From Verrucomicrobiota bacterium (GTDB lineage: Bacteria; Auribacterota; JABMQX01; JAFGEW01): a stretch of 64,000 nt of DNA. Of the stretch, positions 27,569 to 35,589 are shown piece by piece. The notes under the pieces were generated by a model, which saw nothing but the letters and a program-made list of their open reading frames with translations, did no database searches and was not told where the DNA came from. Position numbers and translations under genes: made by a program. The stretch spans positions 24,421 to 88,420 of the forward strand of contig JAFGEW010000124.1 in NCBI GenBank assembly GCA_016931415.1, in the 5' to 3' direction. Within the stretch, counting starts at the first letter, position 1. Each line of letters starts with the position of its first letter.

Positions 27569-29491
27569 ATGGAGCAACTCAGCACGCTGATCGAACGGAC
27601 GCGCTCGGGCAACCTCGAGGCGTTCGGCCGGATCGTCCGGCGGTTCCAGGACATGGCCTACGGCTACGCGTACTCGATCCTGGGCGACTTCCACCTCGCT
27701 CAGGACGCGGCGCAGGAGGCCTTCGTCGATGCCTACCGCCGGCTGGCCGATCTGCGAACACCGGACGCGTTCCCGGGCTGGTTGAGGCGGATCGTGTTCA
27801 AGCACTGCGACCGGATCACGCGCCGAAAGCAACTGCCGACGCTGCCCATCGAGCACGCCGTCGAGGCGGCGGCCCACCACGACGGCCCCGACCGGCTCGT
27901 GGAGCGTCGCGAGATGCGCGAACAGGTCCTCGATGCGATCCGCGCGCTGCCCGAGCATCAGCGGGTCGTGACGACGCTCTTCTACATCAACGGCTACTCG
28001 CAGGCCGAAGTCGCCGAGTTCCTCGAAGTGCCCGTCACGACGGTCAAGAAGCGCCTCCACGACTCCCGGAAACGACTCAGACAAAGGATGATGACCATGG
28101 TTGATGAGACGCTCAAGAGTCACGCGCTGCCCGGCACGTTCGCAGACGTGGTGGTCCGCGCGGTCGCCTCGGAAGCGGACCTGAAGGCGGCGTCGCGGAT
28201 CCTCGGCGATTCGCACCACGGCAAGCGCACACCCGAGATGTTCGAAACCATCGATGCGGCGAAGGAAGCACGCATCTACGTTGTCGATGAGAAAGGTGAG
28301 ACAGTGAGCGCCGGCTGGTACGACGAGACTCGGCTCGGCATCGGCTCGACGATACTGAACGCCCTCCGACCGCGTGAGGCGGCAAGGGAGGGCAAGGGCG
28401 TGCCCGATCCGGTCTTCGTCAAGGGCATCCAAGGCTGCTTCGCGATGGCCAAGGAGAAAGGCGTCGCCATCTCGATCGTGCACGGCACCATGTACGACCA
28501 CGCGTTCTGCGGCTACGTGCCGTGCTTCTTCTACCCGCTCGCCACGCTGCCCGTCGAACAGGCGAAGGCAATCGCCACATCGGCGACCATCGTCGAAGCG
28601 AACGACAAGGAAGCCGCCCAGGCACGAGAAGCCTACCTGCGCGATCCATACGCGCCCAAGCTCACGGCCTACGTCGAGGGCGGCGTCCCACACGTGGTCA
28701 AGGAGGACGACCGGATCGTCGGGTCGTTGTTGGTCAACACCGGCTTCCGCGCCGCCAAGAACTGCAGCATGCCGATCGGCTACGTGTGCGACGTCACGGT
28801 GCAGACGCGTGAGGCCGCGCTGGCCGTGATCCGGCTCGCTGCCGAGCTCGCCGGGAAGGATGGGGGCGATGAGGTCCGCCTGATGTACTCGCACATGACA
28901 CCCATCACGCAGGCGATCCTCAGCCTCGGTGGCACATACGTGCTCCGGCCTTCGTGCCCCGAGCCCGGACTCGACGCCGAGATGGTGGCCATCATCGACT
29001 TCGCCGCGCTCAGCGGGCAGCTCCGCGACGAGTACCAGGCACGCGTTGCCGCGTCACGAGTCGAGGAGGCCGCGCTCTCGATCGAGATGACGGGCGAGAC
29101 CGTCGGGTTCGTCGTCAAGGGCGGTGTGCTCGACGTGGTCACGCGCAAGCAGAAGGTGCACCGCATCCTGCCCCGCTGGCTCGTCACGCGTCTTGTCGTA
29201 GGCTACCACTCCGGCCGCGACGCGCTCGCCATGGGCCCGATCCCGTGCGACCACAGCGATGGAAAGACGCCCGACGACGCGAAGCTCGACGCCAAGGTCC
29301 TCGAGCTGCCGGGGCCGGAAGCAGCATTATTCGAGACCCTGTTCCCCAAGATGTGGCCCACGTCGCTGCCCGATCCCGACGTCTGGCCGTGGGTCCTCGG
29401 CCAGGAGCACGCGCGCTATTGCGGCAGGCCCCTTTCCGACAAGACCAAAGCCGCCATCGCGTCACTGCGTTTCCCCTGGCTCGAGCACTGA
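27569..29491 (+). CDS. ECF sigma factor fused to an Eis-like GNAT acetyltransferase
   Basis: 640 aa from ATG 27569, after a GGAG. Residues 1-175 are a sigma-70 family ECF factor: region 2 (LEAFGRIVRRFQDMAYGYAY, AQDAAQEAFVDAYRRL) and region 4 (ALPEHQRVVTTLFYINGYSQ, then EVAEFLEVPVTTVKKRLHDS). Without a stop, residues about 190-640 continue as an Eis-type protein: tandem GNAT folds (VVVRAVASEADLKAASRI, GWYDETRLGIGS, VCDVTVQTREAALAVIRL) and a C-terminal sterol-carrier-like domain ending PWLEH. Eis proteins acetylate amines with acetyl-CoA. The fusion suggests transcription controlled by ligand or acetylation state (inference). It is divergent from the glycosidase-like gene. Confidence 0.85.
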   Translation: MEQLSTLIERTRSGNLEAFGRIVRRFQDMAYGYAYSILGDFHLAQDAAQEAFVDAYRRLADLRTPDAFPGWLRRIVFKHCDRITRRKQLPTLPIEHAVEAAAHHDGPDRLVERREMREQVLDAIRALPEHQRVVTTLFYINGYSQAEVAEFLEVPVTTVKKRLHDSRKRLRQRMMTMVDETLKSHALPGTFADVVVRAVASEADLKAASRILGDSHHGKRTPEMFETIDAAKEARIYVVDEKGETVSAGWYDETRLGIGSTILNALRPREAAREGKGVPDPVFVKGIQGCFAMAKEKGVAISIVHGTMYDHAFCGYVPCFFYPLATLPVEQAKAIATSATIVEANDKEAAQAREAYLRDPYAPKLTAYVEGGVPHVVKEDDRIVGSLLVNTGFRAAKNCSMPIGYVCDVTVQTREAALAVIRLAAELAGKDGGDEVRLMYSHMTPITQAILSLGGTYVLRPSCPEPGLDAEMVAIIDFAALSGQLRDEYQARVAASRVEEAALSIEMTGETVGFVVKGGVLDVVTRKQKVHRILPRWLVTRLVVGYHSGRDALAMGPIPCDHSDGKTPDDAKLDAKVLELPGPEAALFETLFPKMWPTSLPDPDVWPWVLGQEHARYCGRPLSDKTKAAIASLRFPWLEH

Positions 29492-29786
29492 GAAGGACCT
29501 CACGCAGAGGCGCAGAGTCCGCAGAGCAGAAAGGAACCCGTTCCCCTCTATGTGCTCCACGCCTGAAGAAGCCCCGCCTCTTCCAAGCGACCGGCCATGC
29601 CAGTCGCCCTGCACTTCCCCTGGCTGGACCGCTGAGGCGGGTCTGACGGAGATGTGTAACCACCGGGTGCACGGGGAACACGGGGAAGGCAGGGCGCTCC
29701 TCACCCCGTGTCCCCCGTGCGCCTCGTGGTTTGAACTCCCTTTTGTGGCTTCTCCTTGTTCCCTCCCCGCGCTACACTGCGTGTAC
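29492..29786. repeat. Intergenic repeats before tRNA-Leu
   Basis: No intact gene. It holds a GCAGAGGCGCAGAGTCCGCAG-type stretch at 29502-29525, a short duplicate of the upstream gene's 3' end at 29606-29635 (ALHFPWLDR stop, against SLRFPWLEH stop), and an inverted repeat whose arms (29665-29693 and 29705-29731) are built from CACGGGG/CCCCGTG units. Confidence 0.6.
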
Positions 29787-29869
29787 GCCGGGGTGGCGGA
29801 ACGGCAGACGCTGGGGACTTAAAATCCCCTGGGCCTCAGCCCGTGTGGGTTCGACTCCCACCCCCGGCA
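29787..29869 (+). tRNA. tRNA-Leu (TAA), left attachment site of an island
   Basis: 83-nt class II tRNA: acceptor GCCGGGG/CCCCGGC, anticodon stem GGGGA/TCCCC with loop CTTAAAA giving anticodon TAA, variable arm, T arm GTGGG-TTCGACT-CCCAC; CCA not encoded. Its last 30 nt plus two further bases (29842-29871) recur exactly at 45655-45684, which marks the tRNA as a likely integration target. Confidence 0.96.
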
Positions 29870-30713
29870 CTCCTCTCATCTTCAATGACTTGCGGCTTCG
29901 AGCAAGGGCGTTGGAGTGCGGCGGAGAAGCTCAGCAGGGGACTTCCAGTCCCCTGCGCAAGTGCAGGCTGTCTGCACTGCGGCCCCTCTCTCCCAATCAC
30001 TTACGACTCAGCCCTGACTGGCAGCCAGAAACGCCTGGTGCCAATCTGGTGCCGTAAGCAGATCAGAACGACGCCGCCAGCATCCATGCGAGCACGACGA
30101 CGGGCAGTGAAAGTCGTCGTAGAGTTGATGGGCGTGTCACCGCATGCGTGATGTGAGGCGGCCGGTCAAAGCGCGTGCAAGTGCCCGCTGGAATCCGGGA
30201 TCGTCCGCCTGACGCGCCTGGACTTGACGTCGCCGGTCGCTTCTACCTAGTATGTTGTGCGAGTCTGAGGCGGCAGCTTCTTCTGCTATGAGTTGACACC
30301 CCGCACTGATGAACCAGCCGGTCCGCCGCCGAGCCCGCACAACAAGGAGGGGGAGGGCGAGGAGTGTCTGAGGAGACGCCCAGGAGCCCGCGTCGGCTGG
30401 ATCGCAGTCGGCCGCCGTGCGGGAGGAACCCCTCCCTTCACGGTGATTTGGGCCGGCCCTGCCACACCACACACGTCCGGCGGCGTGCGATTACCCAAGC
30501 GGCCGGGTGTGTCCGGACGCGACTGACGGTGAGCTGCGCGTGTTTGCAGGCTGTGCGCTGGCGGCCTTGCCCGGATGGAGCCGTGAGCCGCTCGTTCTCA
30601 GAAGCTTCCTCTCGTGGCGATACGTCAGGACTCCCAACTGCTGTCCAAGGTAATCGCGTCTTTCTGATCATTCTGGAGGGGAGCAGCTCTGGACCTACAG
30701 GAGCCGACAACCG
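29870..30713. other. Gene-free left end of the island
   Basis: 844 nt in which no frame has protein-like composition. A hairpin at 29935-29957 (AGGGGAC...GTCCCCT) resembles an isolated anticodon arm but no tRNA can be built around it. It must contain the promoter for the kinase gene that follows; a ribosome site CAGGAG lies before 30714. Confidence 0.5.
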
Positions 30714-32924
30714 ATGAGCTGGACCACCGTCATATGGTCGATGAGTGGCGGGATCTGCTTGGCCCTGGCGGCTGTGCACTTCCTCGTCTGGTGCAAGGCG
30801 CGCAACTCGTGGCTGCATCTGGCCTTTGCCGTCAGTGCTGCGGCTGCGGCAGCCGCCGGCGTTTTCGAGTTACTGATGATGCATTCACAGACGACGGTGG
30901 AGTATGGTCAGGCTCTGCGCCTGCTGCAAATACCTGTCCAGGTACTGGTTGTATCACTTGTCTGGTTTGTCTACCTGTACCTGAAGGCGGGCCGAAGATG
31001 GCTGGCGTGGTCCATCTATGTCTTGCGCGCGCTGATACTCGTCGTCGATTTTGCCTCTGCGCCGAATATCAACTTCCTTGAAATCACCGCCCTGCGGCAA
31101 ATTCCGTGGTGGGGCGAAAGGCTGGTTGTGCCGGTCGGTGTTGTCAACCCCTGGGTGTACCTCATCCGGGTAGGAGATGTGTTGCTGCTCGCGTTTGTCG
31201 TGGATGCGGCCGTCGCGGCTTGGCGACAGGGCCGACGACGGCGTGCACTGGTTATGGGAGGCGCAGTAGTCTGCACCATTATCGTAGCAGTGACGGTGGC
31301 GGTGTTGATGGTCATCGGGGGGCTTTTCATTCCAACGACAGTGACTGTACCTTTCTTGCTCATCGTGTTTGTCATGGGGTATGAGATCAGTGTTGATCTG
31401 GTTCGAAGCCATCAGCTTGAGCAGGAGTTGCAGGACAGCGAGGCACGCATGCGGCTGGCCGCCGCGGCCACCGGCGTCGGCCTGTGGGAGTGGAACATAG
31501 CAAAGGATGATATCTGGGCCACCGAAAAGACCCGGGCACGCGTCGGCCTCGGAGAATCCGAGAACATGGACTTTGATCGCTACTTGGAATCGGTTCATCT
31601 CGACGACCGTGAGCCGACGCGGCAGGCCGCGCTCCGTGCGCTTGAAGGCCGCGGCGAGTATAGGGCGGAATTTCGGGTGGTCACTGCGGACGGCGTAACA
31701 CATTGGGTTTCAGGCCAGGGCCGGGTCGAGCGCGACGGGCAGGGCAAGCCATTTCGCATGAGAGGTACTTCAATTGACATCACTGAGCGCAAACAGACGG
31801 AAGAGGCTCTCAGGAAAAGCGAAGAGCGGCTCAAGGAGGCCCAGCGTATCGCGCATGTGGGGAACTGGGACTGGAACATCGTCACGAACGATCTGCTCTG
31901 GTCGGACGAGATCTACCGAGTATTCGGTTTGGCTCCGCAGGAGTTCGGGGCCACGTACGAGGCCTTTCTCGACCGCGTCCATCCCGACGATCGTGAATTC
32001 GTCACCCGTTCGGTGGAGGATGCCGTCCGTGACGGGAAACCGTACAGCATCGATCATCGGATCAGGCTGCCTGACGGTTCGGAAAGAATAGTCCATGAGC
32101 AGGCGGAGGTGATGCGCGGCGCCGATGGCGAGCCGATCCGTATGGTCGGGACTGTGCTTGACATTACCCAGCGCGTTCTTATCGAGCAGGAAGCGCGCCG
32201 CCTGCACTCGCAGCTCGCCCACTTCGGCAGAGTGAGTATTATGGGGCAGTTCGCAGCATCGCTTGCCCACGAGCTCAACCAGCCGCTTACGGCGATCCTG
32301 AGCAATGCGCAGGCAGCGGTGCGCCTCCTGGCCAACGACAAGCCCGATATTGAGGAGACCCGAGCCGCCCTGGCTGACATCGTCCACGATGGCCGTCGTG
32401 CCGGTGACGTAATCTACCGGCTCCGGGACCTGCTGAGGAGGGACCGGGAACACAAGTCTTCCTTAGACCTTCATAGCCTGATCGAAGAACTGGCATCCCT
32501 TCTACGAGGTGAGGCCCAGGCTGAGAACATCTCCATGACTCTGGATCTTGACGAGACTCTGCCGATGGTCCTCGCAGATAGAGTGGAGATCCAGCAAGTG
32601 CTGCTTAACCTGCTTATCAATGGCATTGAAGCGCTCAGAACACGGACAGACACGCCCCGTCATCTGGCTGTTAGAACCTCGAGGGCGTCAGATAGCCGCA
32701 TAGAGGTAGCCGTTGCTGATAACGGCGGGGGCATCGGCACAGATCATCTGGAGCGGATCTTCGAGCCGTTCTTCACTACGAAGGAAGCCGGTATGGGGAT
32801 GGGCCTGGCGATCTGCAACTCGATCGTACAGGCGCACGGTGGCCGGTTGTGGGCAACCAGCGATCCTGATAGCGGCGCAACCTTCCATTTCACGCTGCCC
32901 ATCTGCGAAAAGGAAGACAGATGA
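30714..32924 (+). CDS. Membrane sensor histidine kinase with two PAS domains
   Basis: 736 aa. About seven hydrophobic segments occupy residues 1-225, followed by two PAS/PAC modules (RMRLAAAATGVGLWEWNIA, DITERKQTEEAL; and RIAHVGNWDWN, DITQRVLIEQEA), a HisKA domain with phospho-His in SLAHELNQPLTAILSNAQAA, and an HATPase domain (LLNLLINGIEAL, VADNGGGIG, GMGMGLAICNSIV). The order and HisKA type match FixL/TodS-like kinases that pair with FixJ-type regulators, and such a regulator overlaps its stop codon as ATGA. The stimulus is unknown; the 7-helix sensor suggests a membrane or small hydrophobic ligand. Confidence 0.93.
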   Translation: MSWTTVIWSMSGGICLALAAVHFLVWCKARNSWLHLAFAVSAAAAAAAGVFELLMMHSQTTVEYGQALRLLQIPVQVLVVSLVWFVYLYLKAGRRWLAWSIYVLRALILVVDFASAPNINFLEITALRQIPWWGERLVVPVGVVNPWVYLIRVGDVLLLAFVVDAAVAAWRQGRRRRALVMGGAVVCTIIVAVTVAVLMVIGGLFIPTTVTVPFLLIVFVMGYEISVDLVRSHQLEQELQDSEARMRLAAAATGVGLWEWNIAKDDIWATEKTRARVGLGESENMDFDRYLESVHLDDREPTRQAALRALEGRGEYRAEFRVVTADGVTHWVSGQGRVERDGQGKPFRMRGTSIDITERKQTEEALRKSEERLKEAQRIAHVGNWDWNIVTNDLLWSDEIYRVFGLAPQEFGATYEAFLDRVHPDDREFVTRSVEDAVRDGKPYSIDHRIRLPDGSERIVHEQAEVMRGADGEPIRMVGTVLDITQRVLIEQEARRLHSQLAHFGRVSIMGQFAASLAHELNQPLTAILSNAQAAVRLLANDKPDIEETRAALADIVHDGRRAGDVIYRLRDLLRRDREHKSSLDLHSLIEELASLLRGEAQAENISMTLDLDETLPMVLADRVEIQQVLLNLLINGIEALRTRTDTPRHLAVRTSRASDSRIEVAVADNGGGIGTDHLERIFEPFFTTKEAGMGMGLAICNSIVQAHGGRLWATSDPDSGATFHFTLPICEKEDR

Positions 32925-33544
32925 CGACTCCAGGCGGGGTGGTGTTCATCGTTGATGATGACGTCTCGGTCCGAAAGGCCCTTGAGCGTCTGGTCAGATC
33001 GGCTGGCCTTGATGCCATTGCCCTCCCTTCCGCCACGGACTTCCTGGAACTCGATCTTCCGGAACGGCCGTGCTGTCTGGTTCTTGATGTGCGGATGCCG
33101 GGACTCAGCGGGCTAGGTCTTCAGGATCAGATGCGGGCAAGGAAGCTCGAGCTGCCAATCATCTTCATCACTGGTCATGGCGATGTCCCGATGACTGTCC
33201 GTGCAATGAAAGCGGGCGCGGTTGACTTTCTCCAGAAGCCTGTTGATGACGGTGTCCTGCTCGACACCATATCCAGCGCTCTCAAGAGGCACGCTGAGTC
33301 CCTCACGGCAAGCGCCGAACTCGAGGATATCCACGGGCACCTTGAGCTGCTGACGCCTCGCGAGCGGCAAGTCCTCGGGTACCTCATCACGGGCATGCTC
33401 AACAAGCAGATTGCGTCTGAGCTTCGCATCACGGAGAAGACTGTCAAAGTCCACCGCGCCCGCGTTCTGAGCAAGATGGGCGTCGTCTCGATCGCCGAGT
33501 TGGTCAGGCTGTCTGAGAGGGCAGGAATACACCCCGCCTCATAG
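32921..33544 (+). CDS. FixJ-family response regulator
   Basis: 207 aa. Receiver (FIVDDDVSVRKALERLV, phospho-acceptor Asp in LVLDVRMPG, Lys in FLQKPV), linker, and LuxR-type helix-turn-helix (LTPRERQVLGYLITG, NKQIASELRITEKTVKVHRA). Start overlaps the kinase stop by 4 nt, indicating a cognate pair. It probably acts on promoters nearby, for example at the palindrome just downstream at 33553. Confidence 0.95.
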   Translation: MTTPGGVVFIVDDDVSVRKALERLVRSAGLDAIALPSATDFLELDLPERPCCLVLDVRMPGLSGLGLQDQMRARKLELPIIFITGHGDVPMTVRAMKAGAVDFLQKPVDDGVLLDTISSALKRHAESLTASAELEDIHGHLELLTPRERQVLGYLITGMLNKQIASELRITEKTVKVHRARVLSKMGVVSIAELVRLSERAGIHPAS

Positions 33545-33552
33545 CCCCGGCC

Positions 33553-33570
33553 ATTGGACCAAGGTCCAAT
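33553..33570. promoter_or_regulatory. Palindromic candidate operator
   Basis: ATTGGACC-AA-GGTCCAAT, a perfect 8-bp inverted repeat with 2-nt spacer, lies between the FixJ-like regulator and the stand-alone receiver gene, about 65 nt before the latter's start. The size and symmetry suit a dimeric LuxR/FixJ-type DNA-binding protein. A transcription terminator is less likely because no T tract follows. Confidence 0.5.
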
Positions 33571-33635
33571 AGACGCCACCTCCCATAGTGCCTATCGTTC
33601 GGAATAGCGGAATCACTCACAGTAGAGGAAACGGC

Positions 33636-34013
33636 GTGCAACGTCACCTTCACGAGATAGTGGTCGTCGACGACGACGTGAGTGTCTGCCGGGCCTTCTC
33701 AAGACTTCTGAAGAGCTGTGGCTTCGATGTCAGGACCTACACATCCACGGAGAGCTTTTTCGACGCCGAGACACCTTGTGACAAGTGTGTGCTGATACTC
33801 GATATTCGAATGCCGGGGATCGATGGCCTGGAAGTGCAGGACATCATCCGGAAGACCAATCCGGCCACACCCATCGTCTTTGTGACGGCTCATGAGGACG
33901 AGGAGGCAAGAACAAGGGCCCTCGACGGCGGAGCCAGAGCGTTTCTGCGGAAACCCGTGAATGAGGAGGACCTGCTGCGGGCCGTAAATGAGGCTATGGG
34001 CGGGGTGGAATGA
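33636..34013 (+). CDS. Stand-alone receiver-domain protein
   Basis: 125 aa from a GTG at 33636, chosen for the AGAGGAA ribosome site; an upstream GTG at 33588 has none. CheY-like receiver only: EIVVVDDDVSV, phospho-acceptor in LILDIRMPG, Thr in FVTAHED, Lys in FLRKPVNEE. Its sequence is close to the FixJ receiver next to it but it has no output domain, so it may act as a phosphate sink or relay for the kinase at 30714. The end overlaps the long frame of the porin gene, so co-transcription is likely. Confidence 0.9.
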   Translation: MQRHLHEIVVVDDDVSVCRAFSRLLKSCGFDVRTYTSTESFFDAETPCDKCVLILDIRMPGIDGLEVQDIIRKTNPATPIVFVTAHEDEEARTRALDGGARAFLRKPVNEEDLLRAVNEAMGGVE

Positions 34014-34138
34014 TGGGACGGGCTCACTGCAACGATGGACCCCTGGATTTCTCGCGACGCGGCTACAGATGCGAAAGACAGGCCCAAATAGCAGAGGATG
34101 AGCAGGAGGCCTATGGCCGATCGTCCGGAGTCGTCTCT

Positions 34139-35494
34139 ATGGGAACGAGGTTTGCACTGACTCTCATTGGGTTGTCGGTGGTTTTTGCCTTTGCCGTTGC
34201 GAGCGCACGGGCCCAAGAGACGACCGGGAAGAGTCCTCCCGTTATGTCCGAGGCGGCCGGCGGTCCCGCAGCATCGGCAAGTCAAGAGCAGGAAGCTGCC
34301 ACCGGCATAGCCGGTCCAGGCGCGTCCTCGCGAGATCGTCTGACCGGTGACTGGGGCGGCGCGAGGACTTCTCTCGAGGAGAGGGGTTTTACCATACGAG
34401 GGTGGTTCACGCAGTTCATACAAGGTCCCGTATCCGGTGGGAGATCAAACCGCGCCAGCTTCGGCAGCAAGCTCAACATCGACCTCAGCATCGACGGCGA
34501 GAAGGCAGGACTCTGGGAAGGCCTCAGGGTTGATATTCGCGCCGAGGGCCGGTTCGGAGATTCCGCGACTGATGACATGGCCGCGCTGTTACCCGTGAGC
34601 TTTGCGATGAGCCAACCGTCTTCCGACTACGACGGGATGTCGATACCCAACTTCAAGATCACGCAGAGGATCACCGATCGGATCTCGGTGTTTGCCGGTC
34701 GCGCGCTGCTTCTTGACGGCTATCGAAATGCCTTCGCGGCCGGCATGGGCGAGACGGCATTCGTCCACACGGCCCTTGTTGCCAAGCCCGTGCTCTCGGG
34801 ACAGATGAGCTACTCAGCATGGACCGCCGGGAGCGTGTTCAGCCTGGGGGGCGGGGTCTCTTTCAAGTCAGTCGTTCAGGATCCCCACAATGTACCGACA
34901 ACACTGGGGCTTGATACGCTGGGCGACGACGGCGTCACCCTGCTTCAGGAACTGAGTTTCCCCACGCGCTTCGGCGGACTTCCCGGCTCGCATATCATTG
35001 ATTTTACGTGGAGCAACAAGGAGCGCACCTCTCTCGACCGCAACGACGCCGTTGTCGTCCCGGAAGGCGGCGTGGTGCCCGGCACGAAGGACACCAGTTG
35101 GGGGCTGTACTACCAGTTCGACCAGTTTCTGTGGGTGGTGCCCGGTGACGAGTCACGCGGGTGGGGAATCTTCGGCCAGTTGTCCGTATCCGATGGCAAT
35201 CCCGATCCGATCGAGTGGTTCACTCATTTCGGGGTCAGCGGTGTCGGCAACTGTGGAGGACGGCCGCGCGACCGATGGGGAGTCGGCTATTTTTACGCGG
35301 GGTTGTCTGACACTCTCAAGAGGTCGCTCAGTTCGGTGCTCGACCTGCGGGACGAGCAGGGCTTCGAGGCCTACTACAGCATCGCCATGACACCGGCATG
35401 CCACCTGACTCCGGACATACAATTCGTGCGGGCGGCGGATGGACGGGAGGACTGGACGACAATTCTGGGGCTCAGGGTGAGGCTGGAGTTCTAG
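34139..35494 (+). CDS. OprB-family carbohydrate porin
   Basis: Outer-membrane beta-barrel for sugar or small-solute uptake. 451 aa from ATG 34139, which begins a clear signal peptide (MGTRFALTLIGLSVVFAFAV) with cleavage after ARAQ; the upstream open frame is not protein-like. A low-complexity linker precedes the OprB start (RLTGDWGGARTSLEERGFTI). Later strands fit the family: SDYDGMSIPNFKITQ, WGLYYQFDQFLWV, FTHFGVSGVG, GVGYFYAGLS, and a terminal aromatic (LRVRLEF). It follows two response regulators and is their most obvious target. Confidence 0.88.
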   Translation: MGTRFALTLIGLSVVFAFAVASARAQETTGKSPPVMSEAAGGPAASASQEQEAATGIAGPGASSRDRLTGDWGGARTSLEERGFTIRGWFTQFIQGPVSGGRSNRASFGSKLNIDLSIDGEKAGLWEGLRVDIRAEGRFGDSATDDMAALLPVSFAMSQPSSDYDGMSIPNFKITQRITDRISVFAGRALLLDGYRNAFAAGMGETAFVHTALVAKPVLSGQMSYSAWTAGSVFSLGGGVSFKSVVQDPHNVPTTLGLDTLGDDGVTLLQELSFPTRFGGLPGSHIIDFTWSNKERTSLDRNDAVVVPEGGVVPGTKDTSWGLYYQFDQFLWVVPGDESRGWGIFGQLSVSDGNPDPIEWFTHFGVSGVGNCGGRPRDRWGVGYFYAGLSDTLKRSLSSVLDLRDEQGFEAYYSIAMTPACHLTPDIQFVRAADGREDWTTILGLRVRLEF

Positions 35495-35589
35495 GACACA
35501 GACAGGGCCTCAAACGGCGACTGTAACCATATAAGAACGTCACGGCAGCTTGGAAGACAGAACAAGATGAACCAAATAGGAGGAGAAAG

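Noticed and set aside
27362..28894. N-terminal extension of the glycosidase-like frame to 28894
   Set aside because: It is antisense to the sigma-Eis gene and not protein-like; a signal peptide marks the real start at 27361.
29935..29957. Possible tRNA-Gly (hairpin with a 7-nt loop CTTCCAG)
   Set aside because: No T arm, D arm or acceptor pairing can be built around it.
30137..30498. Short frames of 70-111 aa on both strands at the island's left end
   Set aside because: Low-complexity composition, no ribosome sites, mutually overlapping.
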